Shown: positions 62,016 to 64,000 of the stretch, piece after piece
Layout of the letters: each line of letters begins with the position of its first letter
Numbering within the stretch: position 1 is the stretch's first letter
DNA from: Panorpa germanica
Taxonomy: Eukaryota > Arthropoda > Insecta > Mecoptera > Panorpidae
Direction of reading: 5' to 3'
NCBI GenBank assembly: GCA_963678705.1
Contig: OY783204.1
Span: forward strand, 22,578,759 to 22,642,758
Length of the DNA stretch: 64,000 nt
Made by a program: the position numbers and the translations under genes
The notes under the pieces: generated by a model
Databases searched by the model: none
Told to the model about the DNA's origin: nothing
What the model saw: the letters and a program-made list of their open reading frames with translations, nothing else

Positions 62016-64000
62016 TAAGGATTGAACATTTGAGGTTCTAGTAACCCACTTTATCAATATATAGTACACTTTTATAGAAATTAAGACATAGGACACAAGC
62101 CCATTTAATTTTTATAAATAGTAAAACCCTACGTAGTTAATAATTCGAACTGCAGACAATGAATAAAATTATTTAAAATAACAATTTATCTAGATATTAC
62201 TACTTATAAAATGTTCAGTTTTGTTTAAGTTTCAAGTTTAAGCCATTCTCAGTTTTCATTCCATGGTCACTCCATTTCTGAGTCTGCTGTTTCGTGGCAT
62301 GGCCATCATTCTGCTTGGGGCGGCTGTTGAATGCTCGGGTCTTGGTCTGTCGGACGGACTGTATCGTGCAACATATAATTATACCCTTCGTTGCTACGTC
62401 AAAACAAACAAACATCATCTAAGAACATAGGCGTACATACATGCACAGTTACTTTTCTTCATAATGTATATTAATTAAGAAGTTGTGATGGAATATTCTC
62501 CACTATGAATTCTAAGATTGTAGATACATTATTATAGTCAAGTCCATGTTGTGGTAAGAGGTGCTCTTGCTTTTTCTGCCACCTCAAATTTTCCTGAAAT
62601 AATTATTAATAAAATGTTTCTTTTATAATTGTGTTTTTGTAAAACATCAATTTTAAAAACAATACATGAATTTTTAAAATAACATTTTCATTGTACAAAT
62701 AAGTCAAAATATATTTTGTAATTTCTAAATTGCAACTTTATTACACAATTGACAGTCTGGAACAGAAAAGCAATTGCATCTTTTTTAATCGTCTTATACT
62801 TAACCTAAGATTTCTGAAATGTATATATATATTTAACTACCCTATAATTCCATTAACATTTTATTTTACTTTTACTATTCTTCTTTTCTTTTCCTTTATA
62901 GTTTTACGACTATTTCATCTGCTACGTCTTATTCTCCGATCATTGTCCTTTTATAACTTGTTCATAAGTTGAGAGATATCGCATTGCTCAAATTGCTTCG
63001 TATGTTTTGCATGTTTCATTAATTTAATGGTATTTAAAATTATACAAAAATCTGTTAAGTTTCGGTAAATAATATATGAATAACCTGGACATAACTTTCT
63101 TTTCCATTTCATATTTATTTACTATTACGCTTGGAATAACAAAACAAAATCTGAAAATATGTCATAAAAATGTTGACTTAAACAAATTCCTTAAATTTAA
63201 ATACATTCATACATTCTTTTGACTTTTGCAAAGTAAACAAACGTAATATTTAATCTTTTCCTTAGAATTTAAATAAAAACCTGACTAATTCTCGTGTGAA
63301 AAGATCAACAACCCTTTTATGTGCTTAAACGATTACCTATTATAATCTCATCAATTTTTATAAATAAATAAAAATTTTCAAAAGACTTTGAATAAAATAA
63401 AAAAGTTTAAGTTATTATTATTTTTAAGCCATGCATAATGAAGGTAATATTTGCAGATTAAAATTAGAAGATATTCTACGGCGATGAATTAACCGCCTCG
63501 GCTTCTGAACGATAAAGAAAATCTAGATTATGTAAGAAATATTTTACAGAATTTTTTGCCCAAATTCGCAAAAATATCTATACAAAATATTTAATTTAAA
63601 AAGAAACGTAAATGTAAAACTAAGCAATTTTTAAAAACACGTTGAATGTTATACCAGCTTTGCACCTGCAGCTGCAACAACACTGCAACCTCCATTATCT
63701 TTTTGGGAGGAACGTTTCGTGACTTATATGTTGTGCTGTCCCATCGTATGTTTAAGATTACAAGCGCGGGGTGTGGTGATCTCGGCTGATAAAATTAAAA
63801 ACCTCCAAGAAAGTTTGTTTGCTTAGCTGGACGCTCTGAAAATGATTGCCTGGCTACCTCTACCTCTCACCTCCGCTGATTGATTCTCACAAAGATTCTC
63901 AGCAACAAACCGTTATTGAAATTGTAGGTTTCAATTTTATAATGGATAAATTAAATATATTTATCGTTATATTTTTCTTGATATTGGCATTTTCTAAATC
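62016..64000. other. AT-rich stretch, no gene seen
   Basis: An antisense frame at 62215-62418 overlaps a GC-richer patch (62265-62400) and reads QSVRQTKTRAFNSRPKQNDG; it is unassigned. A sense frame at 62730-62972 is low complexity and hydrophobic. The last 350 bp are GC-richer but hold no gene I can support. Confidence 0.45.

Overview
The window looks like non-coding nuclear DNA from an arthropod, most probably an insect. It is strongly AT-rich, has no dense open reading frames, and is littered with short, decayed transposon copies of kinds common in insects: 5'-truncated non-LTR retrotransposons (LINEs) and small non-autonomous inverted-repeat elements (MITEs). The order and species cannot be told from the sequence. 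I could not support a single intact host gene, tRNA, rRNA or CRISPR array. The region is best read as intergenic or deep intronic.

The most informative content is a family of LINE fragments with a C-x2-C-x8-H-x4-C motif at the protein C terminus and, in the best preserved copies, a 3' tail of TAA-like repeats. Seven copies are seen, at about 2.1, 32.3, 40.5, 42.5-43.1, 44.8, 46.8-47.7 and 49.4 kb, on both strands. All are 5'-truncated and frame-broken. Three still have visible target-site duplications. A second LINE type, of Jockey/CR1-like appearance, leaves its C-terminal domain at 7.2-7.65 kb. A possible third fragment lies antisense at 39.3-39.4 kb.

Several small DNA-transposon-like families can be defined from the window alone. 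(A) elements ending in CCCAGTAAACAWTTTGG, one flanked by TA, near 9.8, 19.3, 27.8, 46.6/47.7 and 54.8 kb, plus a scrap at 23.0 kb. (B) a long-inverted-repeat element at 30.5-31.0 kb with a half copy at 27.6 kb. A 711 bp element between TTAA sites lies at 24.5-25.2 kb. A 1.6 kb element with internal direct repeats lies at 34.4-36.0 kb. A 613 bp element with perfect 34 bp termini between TA dinucleotides lies at 61.4-62.0 kb. A 211 bp hAT-like element sits inside one LINE copy at 42.8-43.0 kb. Other inverted repeats lie at 5.4, 9.6, 10.25 and 41.7 kb.

Nested insertions give a partial chronology. A LINE split a family-A element at 46.6-47.75 kb with a 13 bp duplication. A hAT-like MITE split a LINE at 42.8 kb. 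Half of B is fused to half of A at 27.75 kb. The other large landmarks are a roughly 520 bp (TA)n/(TATTA)n satellite at 8.0-8.6 kb and a GC-rich patch at 38.2-38.3 kb inside a widely dispersed insect-type interspersed repeat. I found no previously undescribed multi-gene system. The novelty here lies in the MITE families, the nesting and a few unassigned coding-like remnants at 12.1, 36.6, 51.2 and 53.3-53.8 kb.
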